Shown here one piece after another: positions 16,618-23,789 of a DNA stretch of 64,000 nucleotides (its first letter is position 1; each line of letters opens with the position of its first letter). Below the pieces are notes generated by a model. It searched no databases, was not told the DNA's origin, and was given only the letters and a program-made list of their open reading frames with translations. This DNA is from Elusimicrobiota bacterium (GTDB taxonomy: Bacteria > Elusimicrobiota > Elusimicrobia > UBA1565 > UBA9628): contig JACPOW010000018.1 of NCBI GenBank assembly GCA_016191335.1, forward strand, positions 1-64,000, given 5' to 3'. The translations under genes and the position numbers were made by a program.

Positions 16618-17413
16618 GGAAGCCCTCCAAATTGAAGTTCAGGCGGAGGTTCCACCGGGAAATCTGCGGGCCGGACTTCGGCCCCTGAGGGTCGAGGAAG
16701 CTCACGCCCTTGCTGATGTGCTTGCGCCAAAGACGCCGCATGCCGGGGCTCCAGCCGAGCCATTCACCGAGCAGCCCGAGGCGCTTGAACGCGATTCCGC
16801 GCTCCATCTTCTTGGCGTAATCGTCGAGCTTTTCCAGGTCAACCTTCTCCTTCGCCTCCCGGAAAGCCTTGGCAACTTCAGCGAACCCGCCGCAGTGTTC
16901 CGGCCACAGAACGGCGTCCAACAGAGTGCGCTCAAGGTCGGTGATCCAGATCTTTTCCTTGCCGATCCAAGTGAAGGTCGCGCCGAAAAACCTGGCCCGG
17001 GGGATGGTCAAAACCCGGTACGAAACCCCGGCGATCTGCCCCACGTTGTTGTGCTTGGTCTTGGGACTTAGCAGGTAGACCCGGTCGGGGATTTGCTCGG
17101 TCAGGTGGTGATGATTGAGCGCCGTCCAAAGGCCGATCATGTAGGGCGAGACGAGGCGGGAGGCGATGACGAACTCGTGCTCCGTATACTCGCCGGAGAC
17201 GCCGGCCTCGAAGGGCAGGATCATGTACTTTCCCCGCTCCAGGCGCCTGATCCACCGCCGCTTGGCCAGCCGGTACAGGAAGTTGTTCAGCGAGCCGGGC
17301 TTGTCGTGCCAGAGCTTCTTTACGTCGGCGTGCGTAAAGATGGTCTTGCCCGAACCAGCCAACTGCCGGAGGAGAAGGGTGCTCTCGGAGCCTAGTCCGT
17401 GGATAGTGGTCAT
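16601..17413 (-). CDS. abiEi: AbiEi-family antitoxin / autorepressor
   Basis: The 270-residue protein pairs with the AbiEii toxin downstream. An N-terminal winged helix (residues 1-75: FTHADVKKLWHDKPGSLNNFLYRLAKRRWIRRLERGKYMI) matches AbiEi, and the remaining domain has the expected ASRLVSPYMIGLWTALNHHHLTEQ and TDLERTLLDAVLWPEHCGG. AbiEi counters the toxin and represses the operon by binding promoter repeats. The length fits the antitoxin family. A promoter with TTGACA lies directly upstream. Confidence 0.9.
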   Translation of the reverse strand: MTTIHGLGSESTLLLRQLAGSGKTIFTHADVKKLWHDKPGSLNNFLYRLAKRRWIRRLERGKYMILPFEAGVSGEYTEHEFVIASRLVSPYMIGLWTALNHHHLTEQIPDRVYLLSPKTKHNNVGQIAGVSYRVLTIPRARFFGATFTWIGKEKIWITDLERTLLDAVLWPEHCGGFAEVAKAFREAKEKVDLEKLDDYAKKMERGIAFKRLGLLGEWLGWSPGMRRLWRKHISKGVSFLDPQGPKSGPQISRWNLRLNFNLEGFLDPSR

Positions 17414-17439
17414 AGGGATAATCAGCGCTCTTGATGATT

Positions 17440-17467
17440 AGTGTAGCAGACAGTATCTAGTTGTCAA
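17440..17467 (-). promoter_or_regulatory. abiE operon promoter
   Basis: On the minus strand TTGACA (17467-17462), a 16-base spacer and TACACT (17445-17440) lie 27 bases before the abiEi ATG. The surrounding 100 bases are AT-rich and contain several AATCAT/GATGATTA half-sites that could be AbiEi operators. Confidence 0.6.
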
Positions 17468-17693
17468 TACTTCAAGTTCGATACTACTCATAAACGATGA
17501 TTATCGCCACGATTCTTATTCCGAGGGCCGCGCGTCGAGGCGGAAGCGCATTCGCCCCCGACGGAATATTTTCACGTGTATCGTCTTCTGATTTCAACGC
17601 TTTTTAAATCTGCGCCGAGCAGTCTGGTACCGATTTCGATTTCTGAACCCTCTAGTACAGTAGGGGGTGACGAAGCCGGCGGTGCCGGAAACA

Positions 17694-17815
17694 GGCGTGC
17701 CAGTGGTGCGGGCACTGGTACAAATCGTGGTAGGCGTGCCTGCGTGTGGTACGGCGCCACTGGTACACACCGAAACGCGATATAACGAGCCATCCCCACC
17801 ATCCCCGCGATATAA
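17694..17815. repeat. Iteron-like imperfect direct repeats upstream of the replication-relaxation gene
   Basis: Two imperfect units share GGCGTGCC (17694-17701 and 17733-17740), GTGGTRCGG, and CACTGGTACA (17713-17722 and 17758-17767). Unit 1 also contains the inverted repeat CCAGTG-n7-CACTGG. They are followed by two copies of CGCGATATAA (17776-17785 and 17806-17815) exactly 30 bases apart. No convincing gene is present from 17468 to 17928; this looks like a DNA-binding or origin-type region of the mobile element. Confidence 0.55.
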
Positions 17816-17829
17816 GCCCTTTTCTCGCC

Positions 17830-17877
17830 GGGGAGGGTGGTCAGGAAGCACTGGCGTGCTTCCTGACCACCCTCCCC
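17830..17877. repeat. Perfect 21-bp inverted repeat (hairpin)
   Basis: Arms 17830-17850 and 17857-17877 are exact reverse complements, 21 bases each, with loop CTGGCG. No T-tract follows, so it is not a typical terminator; an origin, transfer-origin or recombination site fits the adjacent replication-relaxation gene. Confidence 0.8.
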
Positions 17878-17903
17878 CAACCATCAGATAAATCTGTTGG
17901 TTG
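17878..17903 (+). promoter_or_regulatory. Second hairpin in the leader of the replication-relaxation gene
   Basis: Directly abutting the 21-bp hairpin, arms 17878-17889 and 17892-17903 pair over 12 bases with one mismatch and a two-base AA turn. It ends 25 bases before the start codon at 17929. Confidence 0.55.
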
Positions 17904-17928
17904 TAAAGGACTCGAAAAGGAGTAGAAG

Positions 17929-19377
17929 ATGCTGGACTTGATGGAGCGGCTGGCCGAGTACGGGTTCCTGACGATGGCCGAGATCCACTTCATCTTCGGC
18001 AACAAGACCTGGGCGTACGGCGTGATGAACGAGTTGCGGCGGCAGGGAATCGTCGCGGACTTCGACACGCACATGAGCCCGCGCAAAGGGCATTACCTGA
18101 CGCACAAAGGCTACCGCGTGCTGGGGAAGTTCCATCGTCTCAAGGTCGGTTTGCGCTTCAATTTGGACCGGTACAGCACCTTCATTTTCAGGCACCGGCT
18201 GGCCTGCGCGAAGGTCGGAATCACCCTCGCCAAGCACCCGAGCGTCAAGGAGTTCCTGCCGGAAAGCCGGCTCTGGAAGCGCAGAAAGAGAGCGACCGAC
18301 AAGCTCTGCGACGGGGAGTTCTGGTACGCGGTGCCGGGGCATGAGAAGGCGGAGCGCGTGGGCCTTGAGGTCGAGTTGACGCTCAAAAACCAAGGCAAGC
18401 TCGACGAGTCGATGGAACAGCTGGGCCGACGCAAGGACCTGGACCAAGTGTGGTGGCTGTGCGGCGACTCGACCACCTTGAAGGCGGTCCAGCGCGAGGC
18501 CAGGCGCCGCGACTACTGGCTTGCCCCTCAGCGCCACTTCTTCATCCTGCTTGAGGACTTCCTCGCGGCCAAGGGCGGCAAGACCTACTTGACGGACCCG
18601 GAGGGCCAGGCATTCTCCATCGACGCGGTCGCGCCGACGCTGCTTCCGCGCCAGCCCGAGCCCGAACCGGAGCCGGAAGCGCCGCCCAAGCCTGTCGTCT
18701 TTTACCCGGTCCGAGAGCAGCCGCAGGCCGTTCCCGAGCCGGAGCCCGCGCCGAGTCCGACGCCCGAATCCGGTCCTATGATGCGGACCCTCGCGCGACT
18801 TGGCTCCTTGGCGTTGAGAGTTCTCAAGTGGACTTGGAACTGGCTCAGGGAATCTTGGAGCGTCTACACCTGCCAAGACGGCAGGCGGATTCTGAGCTTC
18901 GAGCGTTGGCCTCATGTCTGCGCGGCGGCGGCGCTCGCTCTCGCGCTTGGCATCTACCGGCATGGCCCGGCGCTGCTCAAGATCGTTGAACCCATCGCCA
19001 ATCCGCCCGCGCTGCCGCCGACTTGGCGCAAGCGGTCTCTGGGCGACTACTCCATACCGAGTTCCGGTTGGTGGCTGCGCCCGCTCGCGCTGAGTTCCGC
19101 CGGTGGGCGCTACCGCTTCACCGCGCGGCTGATGAACGAGTATGCGCGCGAGACCGGGCTCTGCGGTGCGGCCATCTTCGACGCGGAAAATCATCCGCTC
19201 GCGAACCGATCTTGGAAGCGCGTGAATATCGAGCGAGGCTTCCAGCTCGCGCCCGATTTGTCGTTCGATTTCCGCGCGCCGCGCTCGATGGACAGATTTC
19301 TCGTGGTTCTGTTGGACGGTCCGCATGGTTGCGGCAAGACATGGCAACGCGAGTCGTTCTTGGTTCAGTTCCACTGA
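17929..19377 (+). CDS. Replication-relaxation (Replic_Relax) family protein with C-terminal membrane-anchored domain
   Basis: The 482-residue protein starts with a winged helix (MLDLMERLAEYGFLTMAEIH, then a RLR-like NELRRQGIVADF helix and a GHYLTHKGYRVL wing), the layout of the replication-relaxation family on plasmids and integrative elements. A nuclease-like core follows at about residues 100-200: CDGEFWYAV and VGLEVELTLKNQGK, resembling a D...ExExxxK site. Residues 243-285 are a Pro/Glu repeat linker; a hydrophobic helix at about 328-345 would place the last 135 residues outside the cytoplasm. The family role is thought to be element replication or nicking. Shine-Dalgarno AAAGGAG precedes the ATG. 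Confidence 0.65.
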   Translation: MLDLMERLAEYGFLTMAEIHFIFGNKTWAYGVMNELRRQGIVADFDTHMSPRKGHYLTHKGYRVLGKFHRLKVGLRFNLDRYSTFIFRHRLACAKVGITLAKHPSVKEFLPESRLWKRRKRATDKLCDGEFWYAVPGHEKAERVGLEVELTLKNQGKLDESMEQLGRRKDLDQVWWLCGDSTTLKAVQREARRRDYWLAPQRHFFILLEDFLAAKGGKTYLTDPEGQAFSIDAVAPTLLPRQPEPEPEPEAPPKPVVFYPVREQPQAVPEPEPAPSPTPESGPMMRTLARLGSLALRVLKWTWNWLRESWSVYTCQDGRRILSFERWPHVCAAAALALALGIYRHGPALLKIVEPIANPPALPPTWRKRSLGDYSIPSSGWWLRPLALSSAGGRYRFTARLMNEYARETGLCGAAIFDAENHPLANRSWKRVNIERGFQLAPDLSFDFRAPRSMDRFLVVLLDGPHGCGKTWQRESFLVQFH

Positions 19378-19403
19378 GGGAACTGAAGCCTTCGCATCAA
19401 CAC

Positions 19404-19420
19404 GGGGGCCTGGGACCCCC
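19404..19420 (+). terminator. G/C hairpin after the replication-relaxation gene
   Basis: GGGGG and CCCCC flank a 7-base loop 26 bases after the stop codon, followed by an A-rich rather than T-rich tract. It may attenuate read-through on the plus strand, but it is weak as an intrinsic terminator. Confidence 0.3.
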
Positions 19421-19468
19421 TCAAAACAAAAAGGACCGGAATGATGGGCCGGTCCGCATAGGAGACAC

Positions 19469-19672
19469 ATAGACCAGAAAACCGCCGAGAAGCCGTCGCG
19501 TGAATCGCCGGACAAGAAGCGCCGTAAGCCGCGCCTACGGCCGGGGCATGCCTTTATGGACCCGGACGAGTTGACGTCGGAGGAGCGTTGGGATCGGATC
19601 GTCGAGCTGCTGGCGATCATGTCGATGCCGGCTTCTCCTGCCGCGTCGAGTAAGGTCAGTTTTGACGGATAA
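19469..19672 (+). CDS. Small ORF preceding the recombinase, probable non-ATG start
   Basis: The frame from 19469 encodes about 67 residues: a basic segment (KKRRKPRLRPGHAF) then an acidic helix DPDELTSEERWDRIVELLAI, the kind of small helical protein often found just before serine recombinases. AGGAG at 19460-19464 points at codon ATA 19469, which is not a normal start; the first in-frame ATG is 19556 (38 residues). No GTG or TTG is available between the stop at 19442 and the ATA. Either ATA is used, or the start has mutated and the gene is decaying. Its last codons (KVSFD) overlap a 14-base repeat also present at the end of the recombinase. Confidence 0.45.
   Translation: MDQKTAEKPSRESPDKKRRKPRLRPGHAFMDPDELTSEERWDRIVELLAIMSMPASPAASSKVSFDG
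19652..19665 (+). repeat. 14-bp direct repeat flanking the recombinase, left copy
   Basis: AAGGTCAGTTTTGA occurs here and at 21259-21272, bracketing almost the whole recombinase gene. Both copies are read in the frame encoding KVSFD. It is either an attachment-site remnant or a conserved coding motif duplicated by recombination. Confidence 0.6.
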
Positions 19673-19689
19673 AAACGACACTCGATAAT
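19662..19689 (+). promoter_or_regulatory. Recombinase promoter
   Basis: TTGACG (19662-19667), a 16-base spacer and GATAAT (19684-19689) lie 15 bases before ATG 19705. The -35 box shares its first four bases with the 14-bp repeat, so recombination there would change the promoter. Confidence 0.6.
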
Positions 19690-19704
19690 GATAAAATCAC
19701 CAAC

Positions 19705-21300
19705 ATGGCCAACGACAAAAAGCCGGTGAAGTGGGTCGCGATCTACACGCGAAAGTCCACGGACGAAAACCTGGGCGGCGACTTCACGTCGCTCGACTCG
19801 CAGCGCGAGTATTGCCAGGCCTTCATCAAGAGCCGCGAAGCCGAGGGCTGGCGAGTCTTTCCCGTGGACTACAACGACCCGGGATTCACGGGCGGCAACA
19901 TGGACCGGCCGGGGCTCAAGCATCTCCTGTCGGACGCGCGGCAAGGCAAGTTCCAAGCCGTCCTCACCTACAAGTACGATCGCCTGAGCCGCAACACGAA
20001 GGACTTCCTGCACGTCCTCGACATCTTCGACAAGCACGGAATCGTCTACGTCTCGGTCACTCAACCGATCGACACCGGCTCGTCGGTGGGCCGTCTCATG
20101 CGCTCGATCCTCGTGGACTTCTCGCAGTTCGAGCGCGAGTTGATAAGCGAGCGCACCCGCGACAAGCGCGCGGCGATGGCGCGAAAAGGGAAATGGGCCG
20201 GCGGGCCTCCCGTCCTCGGCTACGACGCGGACGAGGAGACCAAGAAGCTCCTCATCAACGCGGCGGAAGCGAAGCAGGTCCGGCTCCTCTACGAGACCTA
20301 TCTCAAGACGAAGTCCCTCAGCAAGACGGCCATCCTCCTCAATAAGGACGGCCTGCGGATGAAGAAGTGGACGACGCGCAAGGGCAACGTCCACGGCGGG
20401 CGGCGCTTCAATAAGGGCAACCTGGACTACGTGCTCCGCAATCCGGTCTACATCGGCAAGATCAGCCACAAGGGCGACGTCCATGAGGGCGAGCACAAGG
20501 GCATCGTGGAGCCCGCGATCTTCGAGCGCGTGAGCCGCATGCTCGCCGCCAACGGCAAGAAAAACACCTCGCCGAACCAGGACAAGCACAACTTCATGCT
20601 TCGCGGCCTCGTGCGCTGCGGCGCGTGCGGCCACGCCATGACGCCGAACTTCGCCTACTCGAAGGGCCGCAAGTATTTCTACTACAAGTGCGTCTCGGTC
20701 GGTAAGCTCGACAAGTCGGCGTGCCCGACCAAGAGCGCGCCCGCGCGCGAGCTTGAGCGCTTGGTCTTGGACCGCATCGCGTTCCTCGGCAAGCAGAAGG
20801 AAGTCGTCAACGAAGTGGTCGAGCGGGCCCGGCAGATGACGGGCACGGAGCTTCCGGCCAAGCAGAAGGAGCGAGTGCGGATCATCGCCGAGATCGGACG
20901 GCAGGAGGCCGAGGTCGGCAACATCACGGCGATCCTCGCCGCGCAGGGCCAGGCCGCGCCGCAGTACCGCGCGCTCATGGACAAGCTCGGCCAGGTGCAG
21001 GAGCGCCGAGAGGATTTGGAGAAGCAGGTCCAGCGGCTCGACTGCGAGGTCGTCGAGCTGGAGTCCCGGCAGATCGACGCCGAGATCATCCGCCGCAACC
21101 TGGAAAGCTTCTCAGGCTTCTACACGAAGCTGACCCCGCCGCAGCAGAAGGAGCTTCTGGCGCTGCTCGTGGGCGAAGTCGTCTACGACCCGGCCGCGTC
21201 CAAAATGAAACTGACCCTGCGCCCACTCCCGGACCTGGGATTCCAGGTGGTAGGCGACAAGGTCAGTTTTGATGAGCGTCTGAATTGGCTGCGGGACTAG
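19705..21300 (+). CDS. Large serine recombinase (site-specific integrase)
   Basis: The 531-residue protein has an N-terminal resolvase catalytic domain with Ser18 in AIYTRKSTDE as nucleophile, the arginine cluster of YDRLSRNTKDF, and the E helix SVGRLMRSILVDFSQFERE. A recombinase domain (PVLGYDADEET, then NPVYIGKISHKG) follows, then a zinc ribbon with Cys305, Cys308, Cys329 and Cys340, and a coiled coil at about 370-460. Such integrases catalyse one-directional insertion of phages or integrative elements by a two-base staggered cut. The final codons and stop lie inside the 3' end of a tRNA-Gln gene on the other strand, which suggests that this end of the element is the attachment junction. 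Confidence 0.92.
   Translation: MANDKKPVKWVAIYTRKSTDENLGGDFTSLDSQREYCQAFIKSREAEGWRVFPVDYNDPGFTGGNMDRPGLKHLLSDARQGKFQAVLTYKYDRLSRNTKDFLHVLDIFDKHGIVYVSVTQPIDTGSSVGRLMRSILVDFSQFERELISERTRDKRAAMARKGKWAGGPPVLGYDADEETKKLLINAAEAKQVRLLYETYLKTKSLSKTAILLNKDGLRMKKWTTRKGNVHGGRRFNKGNLDYVLRNPVYIGKISHKGDVHEGEHKGIVEPAIFERVSRMLAANGKKNTSPNQDKHNFMLRGLVRCGACGHAMTPNFAYSKGRKYFYYKCVSVGKLDKSACPTKSAPARELERLVLDRIAFLGKQKEVVNEVVERARQMTGTELPAKQKERVRIIAEIGRQEAEVGNITAILAAQGQAAPQYRALMDKLGQVQERREDLEKQVQRLDCEVVELESRQIDAEIIRRNLESFSGFYTKLTPPQQKELLALLVGEVVYDPAASKMKLTLRPLPDLGFQVVGDKVSFDERLNWLRD
21259..21272 (+). repeat. 14-bp direct repeat flanking the recombinase, right copy
   Basis: This is an exact copy of 19652-19665, located 14 bases before the CCA end of the tRNA-Gln gene and inside the last recombinase codons. 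Confidence 0.6.
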
Positions 21301-21359
21301 GACTCGAACCTAGAAAAGCGGATTCAGAGTCCGCTGTGATACCATTTCACCATCCCGCA
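21286..21359 (-). tRNA. tRNA-Gln (anticodon CTG), CCA encoded
   Basis: The minus strand folds as a tRNA: acceptor TGCGGGA (21359-21353) pairs with TCCCGCA (21296-21290). The anticodon stem GCGGA/TCCGC closes the 7-base loop CTCTGAA with anticodon CTG, and the T arm carries GGTTCGAGTCC. Discriminator G (21289) and CCA (21288-21286) follow. The CCA end overlaps the recombinase stop region, and the 5' half lies within the DUF4234 reading frame. A TATAAT at 21376-21371, 12 bases upstream of the 5' end, is the likely -10. Confidence 0.93.
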
Positions 21360-21690
21360 AGTATGGCGATATTATAAGGCCGAGGCAGGAGAGCACGAGG
21401 CCGATGACGGGCAGGTTCGGGTTCGGGTCGCGGCCGTTCTCCTTGAGCCAGCCGTACAGCTCGGCGCCCATCTTGTACTCGTAGTAGATGTGGTACAGGC
21501 CGCAGGTAATCATGGAAAGGAGCAGCCACGGGACGAACTTGAACTCCTCGCGGCCGAGCAACGCGTTCATCGCCAGGAACTGACGGTAGTTCCAGTAGAT
21601 GTTGTAGATCCCGCACGTGATGATGGACAGGACGATGCCCATCGCGATCTCGATGTGATGCTCGGACGACAGCGGCTTGTCGGTGGTCAT
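21310..21690 (-). CDS. DUF4234 membrane protein with C-terminus read through the tRNA gene
   Basis: The 126-residue protein has the DUF4234 layout: MGIVLSIITCGIYNIYWNYR (helix 1 with the CGIYxIYW motif), a second LLLSMITCGLYHIYYEYK helix and a third at PVIGLVLSCLGLII. Function is unknown; members are small inner-membrane proteins. After LGLII the expected family end is absent: the last 19 residues (SPYLRDGEMV and on) are encoded by the tRNA-Gln sequence. Either the gene naturally runs into the tRNA, or an integration event replaced its 3' end. The true stop is 21310-21312. Confidence 0.75.
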   Translation of the reverse strand: MTTDKPLSSEHHIEIAMGIVLSIITCGIYNIYWNYRQFLAMNALLGREEFKFVPWLLLSMITCGLYHIYYEYKMGAELYGWLKENGRDPNPNLPVIGLVLSCLGLIISPYLRDGEMVSQRTLNPLF

Positions 21691-21732
21691 GGGTGGAGTA
21701 TGCCACGGGCGCGCGCCCCCGTCAAGACGCGG

Positions 21733-23676
21733 TCAGCGGGCGGCGGGGACGGCGACGATCGCGGACCAGGCGGCGCGCGCGGTGTCGGCGAAGTGGAACA
21801 GGGACAGGTCGCCGGAGGAGATGAGGCCCATGCGGGCGAACTCGTCGAAATCCAGGATCTTGTCCCAGTACTCCTTCTCGCCGACGAGGACGATCGGCAC
21901 GCGCGGCATCTTGCCGGTCTGCATCAAGGTGAGGACCTCGAAGAGCTCGTCCATCGTGCCGAAGCCGCCGGGGAAGTAGACCAGGCCCATCGAGCCGTGG
22001 CGCAGGGCCATCTTGCGCGTGGAGAAGTTCGTGAACTCGAACTCCAGGCCGGGGGTGGCGTAAGGGTTCAAGCCCTGCTCGTGGTCGAGGATGATGTTGT
22101 AGCCGACGCTCGGGCCCTTGGCCTCGAAGGCGCCGCGGTTGGCGGCCTCCATGATGCCGGGCCCGCCGCCGGAGACGACGGCGATCTCGCCGCCGCCCTC
22201 CTGCGCGACGAGGGCGCCGAACTGGCGCGCGATCTCGTAGTACTTGGACATCTCGACGGCCTGCTGCGCGGCGTACACGAGCTTGCGCTCCTCGGGGCGC
22301 TTGGGCTTGCGGCCGTATTTCTCGACGAGGGCCTCGAGCCGGGCGCGGGCGTCGGCGGGCTGGAGGATGCGGGCGGAGCCGTAGACGGTGACGGTCGCGC
22401 GCACGCCGGCGGCGCGCAGGCGGCGGGCGGGCTCGGTCAGCTCGCGGACGATGACGTCGGGGTCGGGCATGGCCGCCAGGGCGAGGGCGTTCGGGACGAG
22501 GAAGCGGGCGGCGGGCTTGGCGAGCGGAGCCGCGGCCTTCGCGGTCCGCTTGGCGCGCAGGCGCGGCCCTTCGACGTTGAACAGCCCGTCCTTGCCGCGG
22601 ACGAAGACCTGGCGGTCCTTGCCCGCGTAAACCGAGACGCTGGCGAGGCCGAGGGGAGCGCCGGTGCGGACGTAGTCGTTGATGATCCCGCGGACCTCGT
22701 CGACGGGGACGACGTCGCGGGACTCGAGATTGATCGCGGCGGCGCCGGGAGCCAGGCGGTGGCGCGTCGCGTGGGCGAGGACCTGCTCGTTGGCGTGGGC
22801 GAGCTGGACCTTGAGCTCGCCGCCGGGGAAGAGGCTCTTCATCTCGGTGACGACGCCCTCGACGATCAGGTCGGGGGTCTTGCCTTCCTCGCGGATGACG
22901 AGCTGGAGGTCCTTCGCGTGCAGCTGGATCTTGCGGATCAGGGCGGCCTCGTGGGCCTGGACCTCGGGGAGGTGCTCGGCGAGCTCGGGGCGGCCGGACA
23001 GGTCCACGGCGCGGAAGCTGTCGCCCTTCGAGTCGCGGTAGACGCGCAGGTCGAGGTGGCCGATCTTGTCCCACTTGGACGCGAGCTCGTTGATGAAGTG
23101 CTCGGTGTTCGGCGTGTGGGGGATGACGCCGCTCGCCTCGCGGGCGTTGTGCAGGCGGACGACCGAGACGCTCTTCGCGCCGAGAGGGAGAGGAAGGGCG
23201 GCCGGCTCGGAGTTCTCGAGGGCGGAGCGCGCGGCGGCGCCGTCGAAGGCGGCGGCCGCGGCGTCCGCGTCCGACATGCCGACGAGGCGGCCGAGGTCCT
23301 TGAGGCTCGTGCCCGCGGGCTGAGGCCGGCCGGCGTCCTTGGAGGGAGCCGGGACGGGGAAAGACAGCGCGGCCGGCACGGCCGCGGCGGCCGAGGGTAT
23401 CGCCGACGCGGCGAGGGCCGGAATCGGCGCGAGCGCCGTGGGCGAGAGGGACGGAGCCAGCGACGGCGCGATCGACGGGGCCGAGAGGCCGGGGGCGGAC
23501 GGCAAGGTCAGGGCGGGGCCCGAGAACGAGGGCGCCAGGCCGGGCGAGAGGACGGGAGAGAAGGACGGGACGACCGAGACCGAGCCGGGGACGGCGGCGC
23601 GGACCTGGGCGGAGGCGGGGGCGGCGGAGCCGAGGGCCAGGAGCGCCGAGAGCAGCAATCGCATTCGCATCCTCAT
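21733..23676 (-). CDS. LOG-family protein with signal peptide, low-complexity region and CdiA-tRNase-like middle domain
   Basis: The 647-residue protein has three parts. A signal peptide (MRMRMRLLLSALLALGSAAPASA) is followed by an Ala/Pro/Ser-rich region to about residue 125. Residues about 180-350 contain KTPDLIVEGVVTEMKSL, a D...ExK pattern resembling the CdiA C-terminal tRNase/PD-(D/E)xK domain. The C-terminal 230 residues are a TIGR00730-type LOG domain with GGGPGIMEAANRG and PGGFGTMDE, the nucleotide-binding and catalytic signatures of cytokinin-riboside/nucleotide phosphoribohydrolases. An exported LOG enzyme is unusual, since LOG enzymes act on cytoplasmic nucleotides. GGAGG upstream of the ATG supports the start. 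Confidence 0.7.
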   Translation of the reverse strand: MRMRMRLLLSALLALGSAAPASAQVRAAVPGSVSVVPSFSPVLSPGLAPSFSGPALTLPSAPGLSAPSIAPSLAPSLSPTALAPIPALAASAIPSAAAAVPAALSFPVPAPSKDAGRPQPAGTSLKDLGRLVGMSDADAAAAAFDGAAARSALENSEPAALPLPLGAKSVSVVRLHNAREASGVIPHTPNTEHFINELASKWDKIGHLDLRVYRDSKGDSFRAVDLSGRPELAEHLPEVQAHEAALIRKIQLHAKDLQLVIREEGKTPDLIVEGVVTEMKSLFPGGELKVQLAHANEQVLAHATRHRLAPGAAAINLESRDVVPVDEVRGIINDYVRTGAPLGLASVSVYAGKDRQVFVRGKDGLFNVEGPRLRAKRTAKAAAPLAKPAARFLVPNALALAAMPDPDVIVRELTEPARRLRAAGVRATVTVYGSARILQPADARARLEALVEKYGRKPKRPEERKLVYAAQQAVEMSKYYEIARQFGALVAQEGGGEIAVVSGGGPGIMEAANRGAFEAKGPSVGYNIILDHEQGLNPYATPGLEFEFTNFSTRKMALRHGSMGLVYFPGGFGTMDELFEVLTLMQTGKMPRVPIVLVGEKEYWDKILDFDEFARMGLISSGDLSLFHFADTARAAWSAIVAVPAAR

Positions 23677-23752
23677 GAGAATAGCCTCCTATGTAAGGAA
23701 GCGCTTGGGCCCTCGGGCCCCTCTTTTCCCGGCAAAAGTCCTAGACGCGTCC

Positions 23753-23781
23753 TTGACGGATGGCGGCGCGAGCCGTACACT
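23753..23781 (+). promoter_or_regulatory. Promoter of the first response regulator (leaderless type)
   Basis: TTGACG (23753-23758), a 17-base spacer and TACACT (23776-23781) are followed by only 8 bases before ATG 23790, so transcription should begin at or next to the start codon. No Shine-Dalgarno is present. Confidence 0.65.
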
Positions 23782-23789
23782 AGGCGGTA

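Noticed and set aside
15656-17520. Second copy of the tRNA-Gln 3' end as left attachment site
   Set aside because: I scanned for the 3' tRNA sequence (GCTGCGGGACTAGG and shorter) and found no convincing match, so the left boundary is not assigned.
17776-17815. CRISPR-like spacing of the two CGCGATATAA boxes
   Set aside because: Only two 10-base copies, no further repeats and no cas genes; iteron or protein-binding sites fit better.
17572-17891. Several overlapping short open frames in the repeat region
   Set aside because: They translate the repeats and hairpin arms in all frames with no ribosome sites and no protein-like composition.
17884-20634. Long minus-strand open frame across the replication-relaxation and recombinase genes
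   Set aside because: Antisense shadow; no recognisable domain, while both plus-strand genes have clear motifs.
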